Counted from the first letter of the stretch, positions 9,880 through 20,370 are shown. The stretch is 30,397 nucleotides of DNA from Nemertoderma westbladi (GCA_032718475.1 JAUCBJ010004296.1:1-30397); one strand, 5' to 3'. Program-made: numbers and translations. The notes: generated by a model not told the origin, from the sequence alone.

Positions 9880-10450
9880 ACTAGGATCGGCATGCTGCAT
9901 TGCAGTTTTATTTTTAAGAATGCTGTGCCGGCTTGTCGACAAAATTGCGCCGCCACAACTCCCTTATCACCCATGACATTTACTAGATCATCCGCATCTT
10001 CAAGGCCAGTGTCCTATAAGATGCGTCTCAAGAAAGTCATGGGCTGTCCACCATGCTTATTCACTCCATGAGGCTGCCAAAGTACAAGATTATGCACTGG
10101 CTGGTCCTCACGGCGAAAGCAATGTCCTGCAAAGCGGAGGCGATTTTGTTCTAGTGTCAAGCTTGGGGGAACCAATGAGATACCTCCAAAGTTATATAGT
10201 GTCTGTTTGGAGATGTGTGCATTGTACTTGACACAATGTACCCGGCGTAGCATTCTTGTGAATGTGCCATCCAAAGATTTGGTGTCCTCAGCAGTTGAAT
10301 CAATGAGATCAATGAGATTCTCCGAAAAGAACCATAGAGTGTTAGGTTGCCCTTCTTGGGAACTGGCACTAACTTATTTGTTTTCATTTCTTGCGGGACT
10401 CTTGTTGTTCGGTACATGTCTACTATGATGGGATAGATGAGCTTTAAACA
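9880..10450 (-). pseudogene. LINE remnant, copy A: RT thumb/C-terminal region and 3' tail
   Basis: The minus-strand frames give a short RT-finger segment (LVPVPKKGNL...FRRISLISL near 10310-10375), then directly the region after the catalytic core (DGTFTRMLRR) and the LINE C-terminus with HCFRREDQPV, GGQPMTFL and GDKGVVAAQFCRQAGTAF. The YADD catalytic core is missing, so there is a large internal deletion between the finger and thumb segments. A few frameshifts are present. The same C-terminus and tail occur at 19995-20357 and 25110-25390. It is the 3' part of the element whose endonuclease lies at 11013-11714, inside CCDC61 intron 1. Confidence 0.8.
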
Positions 10451-10469
10451 CTGAGGTATTTTAAAGACC

Positions 10470-11012
10470 TCAGAATCGCCAATGGGAATTTGGGAGTACA
10501 GACTCAGACACTTTTACTTCTATAAAGTTATCAGGCAATACCCTGTCATTATTGAGGAGCTTTTCAATGTGGGCCTTCCAACCATTGAGGCGATCGGCTG
10601 GTGATTCTGCCTTAACCTTGGCGGTTGGTTGGCTTTTCCGCCCAGTAAGCAAGTTGATCGATTTCCATGCCTGGGATGATTGCCTGCTGTCGTCAGCATC
10701 ATTGATGGCATCAACCTGTTGGTTTATTAGCTCCTGTAGATTAACAGAGTACTGCCTGTTCAGGGACTTAGATGCAGCTTTAACTGCATTCTTTCCCGCT
10801 GTAGTCTGTTTGAGTCAGGACTCTTTCTGCGCCTTATAGAGGTCATATTGGCACTTCTGAATTTTGTTGTCAGTCCAGGGGGCTCTTTTCCTGTTTCGAG
10901 GGTATACAGGAACTGTTTCTGCAGCTGCTAACTTACCTGCTTCTGTGAAGGCAGTATAGCCCTAGCAGTGATCTGCCGCCTCTGAGGCAAGAACCTCATA
11001 CCTGTTGCTCAG
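10470..11012 (-). pseudogene. LINE copy A: linker between endonuclease and RT
   Basis: Broken minus-strand frames between the endonuclease and RT parts of copy A, with residues such as RKRAPWTDNKIQKCQYDLYK and QAWKSINLLTGRKSQP. A basic linker ending in 'W..IN.LTGRK' is typical of the segment between the endonuclease and RT of CR1/Jockey-type LINEs. Stops and frame changes mark it as non-functional. Confidence 0.7.
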
Positions 11013-11714
11013 CTATAGTGTGAAGCTGGATCTCACACTTGGCTGTTGCAACAGAGATGACCAGTCATGCCGCGGCAAGGCAGATTTCGTTTTTCTGCTA
11101 CCACGCAGACTAAGTCTTACCTTGGCCACAATAAGGTGGTGATCACAGGAGAAGGGTACAAGTGTAAAAGCATTACAGTCTTGTATAGAGCTCCTGTATT
11201 TCCTACGAAACAGAAAATGGTCTATCTGAGACTTGTGACCACTGGGTCCACTACGACTCCATGGCTTTCCAGTTTGCTTCTTGAACTGGGTTCCAGCCGA
11301 AAACAATCCATTTGCAGAGATAAAATCCTGAAGATGGACGGAATTTCGGTTAACACTATTGCTATAGACCCAGGGCGATGTAGGTGATTGATGCAGACAT
11401 GCATTAAAGTCTCCCAGGAATGTTAAGAATGCATGCTGATCCACTCCATCAGTAGCTGCTTGTAGATTGTGGTAGAAATTTTCCACCTCCTCTACAGGGG
11501 CAACACTAGTTGGAGAGTAGCACACAATCAGAACCACATTAGGAAACTTCTTAGCCAGTCTTCCAGAACATGAGAAGTGGCAACGGATGATGCGGTTAGA
11601 GATTTGGTCCATTTCATCCAATGCTGCATGTGCAGTTGGATTCATCAATAGACCAATTCCACCATTGCCACTATCATCTGCTGATGCGAGGGCGAGTCGC
11701 CAACCGCCCCCCAT
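11013..11714 (-). pseudogene. LINE copy A: AP-like endonuclease domain (N-terminally truncated)
   Basis: A 233-residue frame with endonuclease/exonuclease/phosphatase-fold motifs: FLGDFNACLH (GDFN), KSQIDHFLFRRK (IDH) and SCDHHLIVAKV (the final [ST]DHH-type motif, here CDHH). The first half of the domain, with the catalytic Glu, is missing: the frame is preceded by the hairpin at 11718-11747. The annotated ATG (11714) is probably not a true start. The element nicks target DNA in family members; this copy lacks catalytic parts and lies within CCDC61 intron 1. Confidence 0.8.
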
Positions 11715-11717
11715 GTC

Positions 11718-11747
11718 ATATTACCGCATACTACTATGCGGTAATAT
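11718..11747. repeat. Perfect 13-bp hairpin at the LINE 5' break
   Basis: ATATTACCGCATA (11718-11730), a 4-nt loop, then its exact reverse complement (11735-11747). The outward extension (11735-11763) is a perfect 29-nt inverted match to 9843-9871 at the other end of the same LINE copy. Confidence 0.95.
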
Positions 11748-11861
11748 AAAAAAACTGCAGGAAGCCACTGTAAGCACAGGTGAAGTCACTGTTATATGCC
11801 GAACGGTAATGTAAAAGCGTTCGTTTTATCAAAGTATTATATAGGCCTATTATATAATTGT

Positions 11862-13386
11862 TTAAGGGGACCAGCCCGCCGCCGTGGGGGTGAAAGAAAT
11901 ATATTTTTGAGCTATGATCGATTCTAAACCAAAATTTGATGGAGATTTAAAATCTGAAAACGGTTTTTCGAGATCTTAATCCGTTCTTGTTTTATGGCCC
12001 TTTCAATATAGTATAGGTATGTTTTGCTAGAACTATAACTTGACCCATCCATGGCGGCATGGATTTATGCAAGTGACATAGACTAGATAGGAGCAGATAT
12101 ACGGTCAAGTTCAAATTCTCGGAAAGCCTGGTGAGTGTTTTGTGGTGAGTGATCGAGAATGTCTGTATGTCCGTGCATATGTCGGCCTGTCTCTGAACAT
12201 TTTTTTTGGTTTAATAACATTTGGATTGTCTGTCTGTATGTCTGTCTGTTTGTCGGTCTGTCTTTAAAAAATCCGGGAAAGCATGCCACTTGCCTAAAAT
12301 ATTCGTTATGGGGGTTTCTTGGTCCGTGATCTCAATTCCGATTCTAAATTTTTATTGTGATGAAATCTGGACTGTCTTTAGCTGTATGTCCGTCTGTCTA
12401 TTTGTCAAAATCTAAGACAGACAGACATGCAGACATACATTCGAGATATTGACAAACCTAAAACTGACATTAGATATGAAATCCCCGCCCAGAAAAACCA
12501 CTATTGTGATAATTTTTGGTAGGTGGTATGCTTTCTAAGTTATTTAACAGACTGACCGATAGACAAACGGACAGACAAACAAGCAGACAGACAGTCTTTA
12601 TATGGACAAACCTAAAAAACTGACATCAGATATGAAATCACCGCCCAGGAAAACCCCTACAGCGTGAATCTTAGACAATGCAATGATTTCTTAGTCTTTG
12701 ACAGACAGACCGAAAAACAGACAGGCGGACAAACATTCCGGACACAGTCCGGATTACTCCAAATTTAAAAAATAACATCGAAAATAAAATCACCATCCAA
12801 GAAAACCCCTAATGAGAAAATTTTACGCCGATGAAATGATTATATACTTCGTATTTGACAGACAAACTGACATGCTCTAACCTAACTTGTAAAATTTTTG
12901 AAAATATCGTTAAAACTGACTAAGGCGTTTTTCTCAAAATGAAATTTTTCAGTTTTTTTAATATTTAGGTACCCCCAGTACACTTTTCTCAGGAACTACT
13001 CCAATGGAATTTAGTAAAATTTGGCATTCCAACTAATTTGACTACGGCGAATACGCTGAACAAAAGACTTCCCAATTACCGCGGGGTGTTTTTGAGTTAG
13101 GCTAAACAATATTTTGTGGTAAATTATTAGTTGAATAAATTTTTTTAATAAAATATATTAATAAAATTAAAATTAAATTAAAAATTAAATAAAATTAATA
13201 TTTTTCAATAATTTTGGTAATCTTTTAAATTTTCGATTTTTTTTTATTCCACACCTCAAGAAAATGATTTCAACATTTTCACCAAAAATTAGGAAAATCC
13301 GTTTAGCCAATTGCCAATCTCGAGATAAATGCACCTTTGTTAATAGTGAAATGCATGGAATGTTGACGGCGGGCTGGTCACCTTAA
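11862..13386. mobile_element. TTAA-flanked DNA transposon (piggyBac/Kolobok type), non-autonomous
   Basis: TTAA (11862-11865) is followed by GGGGACCAGCCCGCCG. At the other side CGGCGGGCTGGTCACC is followed by TTAA (13383-13386). The ends are inverted repeats of about 16 bp with one mismatch, and the TTAA duplication is the hallmark of piggyBac and Kolobok elements. The interior (1517 bp) has no transposase frame; it contains (TCTG)n-like stretches, then (CAGA)n-like stretches, and three diverged ~150-bp repeats. Outside it, an inverted TATTATATAGGCCTA(T/C)TATATA motif occurs on both flanks (~11835 and ~13472). Confidence 0.8.
12160..12860. repeat. Inverted/tandem repeat core with TCTG and CAGA microsatellites
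   Basis: TCTG-rich sequence at 12160-12410 is followed by CAGA-rich sequence at 12415-12740, giving an imperfect fold-back centred near 12412. A unit beginning near ACCTAAAACTGACAT and containing CCGCCCAG(A/G)AAAACC occurs at about 12451 and 12604, with a more diverged copy near 12752. A reverse-oriented copy (GGGGGTTTCTTGGTCCGTGAT) lies near 12310. Confidence 0.75.
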
Positions 13387-14115
13387 AAAGATAACATTGT
13401 TTAAATAGTTTTCGCTCGCTACGCTCGTGTTGTTTTAATTGTTTTCCACATTACAGCATTAACTCATTTATATAGTAGGCCTATATAATAAAGTAACATC
13501 CAGATCCACAATATCCTCTCCAATTGTAATTTCTTCCTATACCCCCTCCCCCTTTTTAATAACAACCAAATTCCTGCCTTTTACAAAGAACTTCGTTTTA
13601 TAAAAGTTCATACATTTTATTTTTAACCCTACAGGTTTATCCTACTTCTTCTGTTCTTGGGCGAAACTTGAATACGTCACTGTTCAATGAACACGAGTAA
13701 TAGTAACTAACAATAAAATAAACCGCTATACTGCTATATGATAAAGCAATATAACTAGAATGTGCAATAAGTGATAAGTAATATTTTGAGTAAGTTAATA
13801 TTCAGATATTAACTTACCGGTACTCACAGACTCAATATATAACTTACTTAATATTCTTGAACCTGGTAGAAAGTATAACGAGCAGGTTACCGTACCTGTA
13901 CTGGTACCGTACCGTCAGCGACAACCTACTGTATCCAACAATCCAAGGATGAAGGACTCCTTGGTAAGTCATAGATACTGAGACAATAAATTTCCATTAC
14001 CGATAAATAATTAAATTTCTGACTTTGTTAGGACTAACTCTAGTTGTCATGGCTGAATGCCACCTGCTGACTGGTATTAAAGTCCCTCACTTCAAGCTCA
14101 TTGCCCATGACCCAC
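13387..14115. other. CCDC61 intron 1, 5' part; no other gene seen
   Basis: Between the TTAA element and the exon-1 donor. It contains a CGCTCGCTACGCTCG motif near 13410 and AT-rich sequence. No exon, RNA gene or transposon end was recognised apart from the TAGGCCTA motif at 13476. Confidence 0.6.
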
Positions 14116-14599
14116 CTTTTAACCGGACAATGTCTTCTTGTAGAGCAACCGGGTCCGGCTTCCCCATATAGGTTAGAGGTAGTGGATAATGGATCCTATC
14201 AAACTCAACCGTGTATGTGAGTATCAAGTATCTTTTCGTATTCAAAGTTGCTTTCTTAGACGAGGGAATATCTGCTGAGTGCGAGGTGGCAGATTTCGTA
14301 CGAAGGGCGTCTAAATCAGAATAAGTTAGAAGATCCAATGACACTGATTCACTATTCTGCGTAATAGACATTTTCAACATGTTCTCGAAAATGGAAGCCT
14401 GTTTAAAGTTGCCAGTTTTGTGAGTTAAATCTTCGATGTATTGCGTCTCGAACACCCCACGCCATTGGTCTGTTGTTATTTTATCTTCAGCTTGAACTAC
14501 TAACTTGTGGTCGCAGTTCGAACCGGTAGCGCGCATACTTATTACAAAATACCTCCCCCTGAAGGATAAACAACTCTGAGCATCCCATGGTTCAACCAT
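14116..14599 (-). CDS. CCDC61: CCDC61 coding exon 1 (head domain)
   Basis: It encodes 161 residues plus one base, starting at the ATG at 14599 (upstream in-frame codons lack an ATG) and ending at a consensus donor AAAAG|GTGGGT (GT at 14115-14114). The protein matches the N-terminal globular head of CCDC61/VFL3: FRGRYFV (13-19), TTDQWRG (42-48), IEDLTHKTGNFKQ (55-67), SESVSLDLLTYSDL (83-96), and RYLILTYTVEFDRIHYPLPL (123-142) followed by GKPDPVALQ. CCDC61 is a basal-body/centriole protein of the SAS-6/XRCC4-like fold, needed for normal basal-body anchoring and cilia. A variable loop of about 20 residues (101-119) is also variable in the family. The readthrough frame past the donor ends after about 17 residues, consistent with an intron. 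Confidence 0.95.
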
Positions 14600-14651
14600 A
14601 ATTAATTTCTGAATTAGGCCCAAGCTGCCAAGTGACTAGTCTTGTAGTCTA

Positions 14652-14998
14652 TAGGCCTACCCCACGAGTACGGAGCCGGAGCACCAATTAGGCAGTTAGG
14701 CCTACACAAAACAATACTACTAGGCCTATCCAGCTATCTAACTTATACTTATCCTTATTTACCATTATTTGATTCACAAATAATTTATTAGGCCTAGATA
14801 ATTAATAGGCCTACAGTAATTTTTAGGTGTTGTTAATATTTATGGATATTTAATTAATTGGTGTTTATGTCATAATTAACCATAACAATATATTTGACTA
14901 GGCCTATTGCGCTATAAACAATCTCAATCTCACCGGTAAAAATATATCATATAGCTGTCAGGCTGTATACAGGTATAGGCCCTACTGATATAGGCCTA
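14652..14998. repeat. Cluster of seven TAGGCCTA palindromes upstream of CCDC61
   Basis: Exact TAGGCCTA occurs at 14652, 14697, 14721, 14789, 14806, 14899 and 14991, with a one-base variant near 14975. About a dozen more are scattered over the window. Random expectation is well under one per 347 bp. The cluster covers the region 50-400 bp upstream of the CCDC61 start codon. Whether it is regulatory or simply part of abundant repeats is unknown. Confidence 0.85.
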
Positions 14999-15598
14999 TT
15001 GCCAGATTGCTGTATTGCCTAGTACAGTAGTCCAGTAGTACCGGTGCAGTATGTACAGTATTATAGCTGTATACCTGCTGACCCGTACAGCCGTATACTA
15101 GTACAGCAGTACTGTAGTATCCAGGTATCTGATAGTCTGAGTATACAGACACAGGACACAGTACGGTAGATAGCCGGTATCCTGCTATCCGGTAGATAGC
15201 CGGTATCCTGCTATCACTATTTATTGCACTATTGCACTATTGATGTATTGCAGTATTGAGTCATTGCATTACACGAGAGCAATCTTATTTATTTTTATTT
15301 ATTTATTTTTTTTTTATTTATTTATTTATTTCCTCCAAAATATAAAATAAAAATAACGCACAATACCCTACAAAATTGATTGCTGGGTTGATTGGTGTGA
15401 GCTTCCGCTATAGCATAGCTATAGTGTAGTTTTAGCTCACCCCTGCATCTGGAGAGTTCTAGAATGTTTAAAGTAAATTTAATTATACAGATAGGTGCGT
15501 GCGGTGCGGTTGACTGCTGTCGGAATTTTATAAATATTTGTTTTTTCCTGCATGTAAAAAAATAAATTTGTGGTATGTACAAGACTGCATAGCAAACT
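14999..15598. repeat. Low-complexity intergenic DNA with short tandem repeats
   Basis: It holds stuttering GTA/CAGTA-rich sequence (15010-15120), a perfect 26-bp unit twice (15164-15189 and 15190-15215, containing GATAGCCGGTATCCTGCTAT), and a TTTA-rich simple repeat (about 15287-15332). No gene is seen. Confidence 0.85.
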
Positions 15599-15750
15599 GA
15601 TGATAACCAATAGGGGAGAATGTATATGTAAAGAAAAAAAGTATGAAACTATATATATGACGCAAAATATGTAAAGGAAAATATATTTATATAACGCAAG
15701 TTGTTGATAACCAATTGGGGAGAATGTATATGAAAAAAGAGATAATGAAA
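15599..15750. repeat. Short direct repeats at the LINE 3' end
   Basis: GATAACCAAT(A/T)GGGGAGAATG occurs at 15602 and 15706 (104 nt apart), each followed by GTATATG(T)AAA. They lie just past the LINE C-terminus (15787) on the minus strand and are probably in its 3' UTR. Confidence 0.7.
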
Positions 15751-15786
15751 AAATATATGTATGCTATTGAAATCGAAATGGTTTAA

Positions 15787-17193
15787 TCATATCTGCAGTA
15801 AGTGGTATTTTAATTTTTTCTTAAATATCGCCAGGCTTCGACTGTCCCTAATAAGTTGTGATAATGAGTTCCACAAAAGTGGCCCTTGCATAGATAATGA
15901 AAGATGGCGAACATCCAAACGAGCCGGAGGTAAATGATACAGGCCAGAGGAAGCAGAGCGAGTATTATATGAGTGAACCGAAGAGGCTTTAGTAAAGAGG
16001 TAAGCTAGAGGGTGAGATGGATTATTATGGACTTCAAACATGAGTATTAGCACCTGGTACTTATAGAGGAGATCTAGAGGTAGGATACGTAATTGTTGGT
16101 AGATGGGATAGGATGAGGATTGAGAATGATTAAATGTGATACAACGCAATATCTTATTGATTTTTATTTTCAAAGGATCTGTGTTGGACTTGTAAGTGCC
16201 GCCCCAAACAATCAAGCCATAGAAAATGTAAGGATAAATTAATGTATTAAAAAGCATGCGGAGTAACTCTCTAGAAAGTATATGTCGAAGTTTATAGAAC
16301 AGTCCACCTGTTTTAGAATTTTTTTTAAGTATGTATTTAATGTGCGCCTTAAATGTGAGTTTATCATCTATAATTATGCCTAAGTATTTTGCAGCGGACG
16401 TGTATCTGATGGGTTTGTTGTTGATATTAATTGTTGTGCTTGGTAAGTTGAAATTTTGCGAGAATGTAAATATGGAGTATTCTGTTTTATCGGTGTTTAA
16501 GGTTAATTTATTATCTATCAGCCAATCATTAAGTAAATTACTTTCGGTATTTATAGTACTGTATTAGTTAATCTGGTTATGTTACTATCGTGGAGCATGA
16601 GAGATGTATCGTCTGCAAACAGAGTGGCAATGAGAGAGGTTGCATTTGGGAGATCATTTATATAAAGTAAAAAAAGAATTGGGCCTAGTACCGAACCTTG
16701 CGGGATACCACAGGTGATTGAATTAACTAAAGATGACGTAACACCTAATGAAACAAACTGTTTACGATTGGATAAGTAATCTGAGAAAATCGACAGAGGG
16801 GTTCCGCGTATACCATATGACTGGAGATTCTTTATAAGGATGGAGTGGTCAAGAGTATCAAATGCCTTACGGAGGTCTATATATACTAAACAAGAGGATT
16901 GATGATTATCGAGAGCATTTCGAATTGACTCCACTATATTTATTACTGCATATGATGTGGTGAATTTTTTTCGGAAGCCGAATTGATTACGCGAAATTAC
17001 ATTGAATTTATTAAGGTATGTTATAAACCTGGTTGTATAAAACTGTTTCGAAATTTTTATGGAAAACAGGGAAGAGGGAGATTGGACGGTAGTTTGTAGG
17101 AAGAAATGGGTTACCACCCTTATAAGCTGGAATGACCTTTGCTAACTTAAGACAATCAGGAAAATGCCCTAGTCGTAAACTGAGATTAGTCAA
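15787..17193 (-). pseudogene. CR1/Jockey-type LINE: reverse transcriptase
   Basis: The minus-strand frames give RT motifs in order: AKVIPAYKGGN and TNYRPISL (17030-17150), NQFGFRKKFTT, YIDLRKAFDTLDH (motif A), CGIPQGSVLGPILFLLYIND (motif B) and LFADDTSL (motif C, the catalytic FADD). After a frameshift near 16555 the frame continues through DWLIDNKLT, AKYLGIIIDDKLTF and LRHILSRELLRMLFNTLIYPY to a C-terminus with VHSYNTRSAS, ending at 15787. The catalytic Asp residues are intact, but at least two frameshifts (near 17100 and 16555) break the protein. The element reverse-transcribes its own RNA in family members. Fragmentation suggests an inactive but fairly young copy. Confidence 0.9.
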
Positions 17194-17276
17194 GCTACAT
17201 AAATGAGTAGATATAAATGGGGCCGCAAGATTTACTAAAGAAATCGGAAAATCGTCATTGGAGGCGCACTTCTCAT

Positions 17277-18044
17277 CTAATATTGTAAAATGATGTAATG
17301 AATTTCAGCGGGAGATGTTTCTGAAAGTCCGAAGGAATTGGATTTGGGATGTCTTACGTGGCGAGTAGGACAACGAGAACTTGAAGCAAATTGTGAATCA
17401 AGTTGAGGACCAATGTTGGAAAAGAAATTTTTAAAGGCGTTGGCTATATCAGCTGGATTGGAGAGAGAAATAATTTTCCCGTCTTTATCCACGTTTAATC
17501 TCTTTGGTGTTGATGTTTTTGCAGAACGGTGTAATAAAGAGTTTAATGTTTTCCAAGTCTTACGCATATTATTAGAATTTTTATTGAATTCGGAGTTGTA
17601 GTATTGTTTTTCAGCTGCTCTAAGTAGTGTGGTTAATTTATTTCTGTATAATTTATAACGATTATGATTTTCAGTTGTGGGTGATTTAGAATATATTGCG
17701 TATAATAAGTTTTTCTTTTTTATTCATAAAATTAGCGATTTTGTGAGCCAAGGTTTCTTTGGAACATCTCGTTTTTGTACAACCACGGAGGGAAGGTTAT
17801 CCTTACAAATATTTGTGAAGTCATCATAAAAACTTTCTAGTTTAAGTTTGTCAGGGGTGTTATTAGCTGAATATCTAAAGGAAACGTTTCGTACATCATT
17901 AGTAAACCTATCTTTATTAAATTTTGAGTAATCGTAAGTGCGCTTTGTATCTGGAGGAAGAAAAAACATCGAATAATCAGTTAAAACCATGAAAGTAGGT
18001 GGTCGGTAGTACCAGTTTCTGTTAAAAATACACCAGGTGAGCAA
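17277..18044 (-). pseudogene. CR1/Jockey-type LINE: linker between endonuclease and RT
   Basis: One minus-strand frame from 18044 to 17277, interrupted by a single TGA at 17724. It carries DYSMFFLPPD, KKPWLTKSL, KQYYNSEFNKN and RKTWKTLNSLLHR, the basic linker common to CR1/Jockey-type LINEs, and ends just before the RT fingers. The preceding endonuclease frame overlaps it near 18000, where a frameshift separates the two. Confidence 0.85.
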
Positions 18045-18966
18045 ATAGATGAGTGTATATTACAAAGGATGTGGTCTATAGTAGATCTAGAATAGGGAGT
18101 GATACGAGTATGTTGGTTTATAGTTTGAGTGAAGCCGTTAGAAGATATTGTATTAATATATTCACTAGTACGAGGCTTATTTGGTTTAGAAACATCAATA
18201 TTATAATCACCGGTTATAACAACGTCGTAATTTGTTGAGGCCAATTTGGAAAGTGTATCATTAAAACCTTTATTAAAACTATCAAATTCTATTTCGTCTG
18301 AGCGATAAATACATCCAATTATTAAGGGCTTATTAGGGTGAGGCCTCGCCACTTCTATCCAGCAATTTTCAGGGCCGTTGAAATGAAGGTCGGGTCGTAT
18401 TGATGTTTCTAAATCGGAGCGCGCATAAATAGCCGTGCCTCCTCTGGCTAGTCTCTTACCCCATTTTCGAAAATCACAGTAAGGTTCCTTAAAACCACGA
18501 ACGGCAACTTCATTTAATACACTATCTTTAGTTAAAAACGTTTCAGAAAAAGTCAGAATGTCGAAATTGGCATTCATAGATTCCAAAAAATTTGTTATTG
18601 CACATATATTTGCGTTTAAGCTCCTGCAATTTAAATGCATTAATGAAAAATTCGATCTGCTGTCATTTCCGTAAAAGTGGTTATCAAATTTTGTTTCATT
18701 AAAGTAATCCCCTAGAATCAAATTGCAATTCAAGTTATCGTCAGGATTAATATCACTAAAGATGTTGCCAGCAGCCTGTATGTCTTCACAATTAACTTCA
18801 CCCGTTTCATTAGAAAATATATCGAGATCGTCATTTTCAACACTACCAAAAGGAAATAGATAATGATAACAAAAATTGCACCAGTGTGATAAAATGGTAG
18901 TGTCTGAAAAATCGATAGTCTCAAAGAATGAACCACATTGTCGGTGATATTGTCGGTTGTGGGTGT
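17981..18966 (-). pseudogene. CR1/Jockey-type LINE: AP-like endonuclease
   Basis: The open frame runs from about 18966 (where it enters a poly-C tract on this strand) to 17981 and has no convincing ATG near the start. It carries the endonuclease motifs LMHLNCRSLN, LTFSETF (catalytic Glu), GGTAIYAR, VVITGDYNID (GDxN), STIDHIL and TTDHLLSW. All catalytic motifs appear present. About 100 residues precede the domain, acidic and Asn-rich with CysHis-poor sequence. The frame is broken at the 3' end (near 18000) where it should continue into the linker. Confidence 0.9.
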
Positions 18967-18968
18967 TG

Positions 18969-18988
18969 TTGGGGGGGGGGGGGGGGGG
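18969..18988. repeat. Poly-G tract at the LINE 5' side
   Basis: TT followed by 18 G (18971-18988). It abuts the upstream limit of the LINE endonuclease frame; a CGAGCGAAGCGAGCG motif follows about 30 bp later. Confidence 0.95.
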
Positions 18989-19722
18989 TATTGAAAGATG
19001 TACATGATATGCAAGCGAGCGAAGCGAGCGAAATTTTTTTAGTTTTTTAACGTTTAAAATGTTACTCTACATCTTGTGAGCAGTGCAGATACTGGTGCAA
19101 TTTGATTGCAAGTGAAAAGTATGATCTTCCACGAAAATTTACCGCAAAGTGAAGAGAATTTTGGTTATTGTTTTTGGTTAGAAAATATCAGTAACTCAGG
19201 AAAATACACAAGTAACCTGCTCCTTTCTCTTAGCACTTTTAATACATTTAATAAAGTTTATAAACTCAATAGAAACTTTGGTGTTTGCTGTCATTTCACG
19301 TCATTAACTCGGGCAGTGACATAATATGGAGGTGGGGGTGGGGGGAGTGTGGGGGGGGGGGGGGGGGGACTCAAAACCTATCTTGGCGAATTGAAGGCAC
19401 GGCCCGGCGAATTATTACAATGATACTAATTATTAAAGGAGCATGTTGATGTGGCAGGATAATGGATAGAATAATAATGATTTTTATTACAAACTTCTGT
19501 ATATTTATTATTTATAAAGATGTTAGGTAAAAGGAGCACAAAACGGCCAATATGTAAATAATGTAATACTGTATAATACAATATACAGTAGTAAGTAATA
19601 TAATGTATATAATATAATTTGGTGGTACCGGTAGTAATTATTTATACAGTAGTACAGTATAGGCCTACACTACTGTAGCAGTATAAAAAAAGTGTAAAAT
19701 AAGTGCCTTTTTTAATTAACAA
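18989..19722. other. No gene recognised
   Basis: AT-rich sequence with a G-rich stretch at 19330-19368 (18 G at 19351-19368) and stuttering ATA/AGTA sequence near 19550-19680. A short plus-strand frame (19106-19324) has no recognisable family. Confidence 0.6.
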
Positions 19723-19980
19723 AATAATAAGGTTGTATTACAGTAAATCCATAGATCAGCATTCTTACCCTATGGAAAAATAAGCGTAAGAACAGTTTGG
19801 GTTATTGTTAATATGTAGGCCTAATGTAACATTAATTTGATTTGCTACATAGGTGTAGCAAATCAAATTAATGTTACATTAGGCCTACATATTAACAATA
19901 ACCCAAACTGTTCTTACGCTTATTTTTCCATAGGGTAAGAATGCTGATCTATGGATTTACTGTAATACAACCTTATTATT
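19723..19980. repeat. Perfect 127-bp inverted repeat with 4-nt loop
   Basis: Arm 1 is 19723-19849, the loop is TAGG (19850-19853) and arm 2 is 19854-19980. I compared the arms base by base and saw no mismatch. The next base outward on each side no longer pairs. No coding capacity. Confidence 0.95.
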
Positions 19981-19994
19981 ACCAACTTAACAAC

Positions 19995-20357
19995 TACTAC
20001 GATCGGCATGCTACATACATTGCAGCTGCATTATATACTGTATATTACATATATTAAGAATGCTGTGTCGGCTTGTCGACAAAATTGCTCCGCCACAACT
20101 CCCTATCACATTTGCTATATCATCCGCATCTTCAAGGCCAGTGTCCTTAAGATGCATACCAGGAAAGTCATGGGCTGTCCACCATGCTTATTCACTCCAT
20201 GAGGCCGCCAAAGCACAACATTATTCACTGGCTGGTCCTCTCGGCGAAAGCAATGTCCTGCAAAGCAGAGGCGATTTTGTTCTAGTGTCAAGCTTGGGGG
20301 AACCAATGAGACACCACCAATGTTATATAGTGTCTGGTTGGAGATGTGTCTATTGGA
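19995..20357 (-). pseudogene. LINE remnant, copy B (3' end, 5'-truncated)
   Basis: The minus strand carries the same LINE C-terminus as at 9880-10274: SLTLEQNRLCFAGHCFRRED, LVLWRPHGVNKHGGQPMTFL-type residues and the ACAAGCC/TTGTCGAC tail. Similarity to copy A stops at about 20357, directly beside the AATAAA of the coding exon at 20371-20600. The tail ends in CGATCGTAGTAG-type sequence near 19995. Confidence 0.85.
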
Positions 20358-20358
20358 C

Positions 20359-20364
20359 TTTATT
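20359..20364 (-). terminator. AATAAA polyadenylation signal after the 20371-20600 frame
   Basis: AATAAA on the minus strand, 7 nt after the TGA stop at 20371. That is a very short 3' UTR; the LINE copy B insertion begins at about this point. Confidence 0.5.
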
Positions 20365-20370
20365 TAGATC

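Noticed and set aside
15322-15582. 86-codon minus-strand frame
   Set aside because: AT-rich and starting in a simple repeat; no recognisable domain.
18730-19014. 94-codon minus-strand frame with poly-Pro and hydrophobic stretches
   Set aside because: The adjacent frame is the true upstream continuation of the LINE endonuclease; the poly-Pro is from the poly-G tract.
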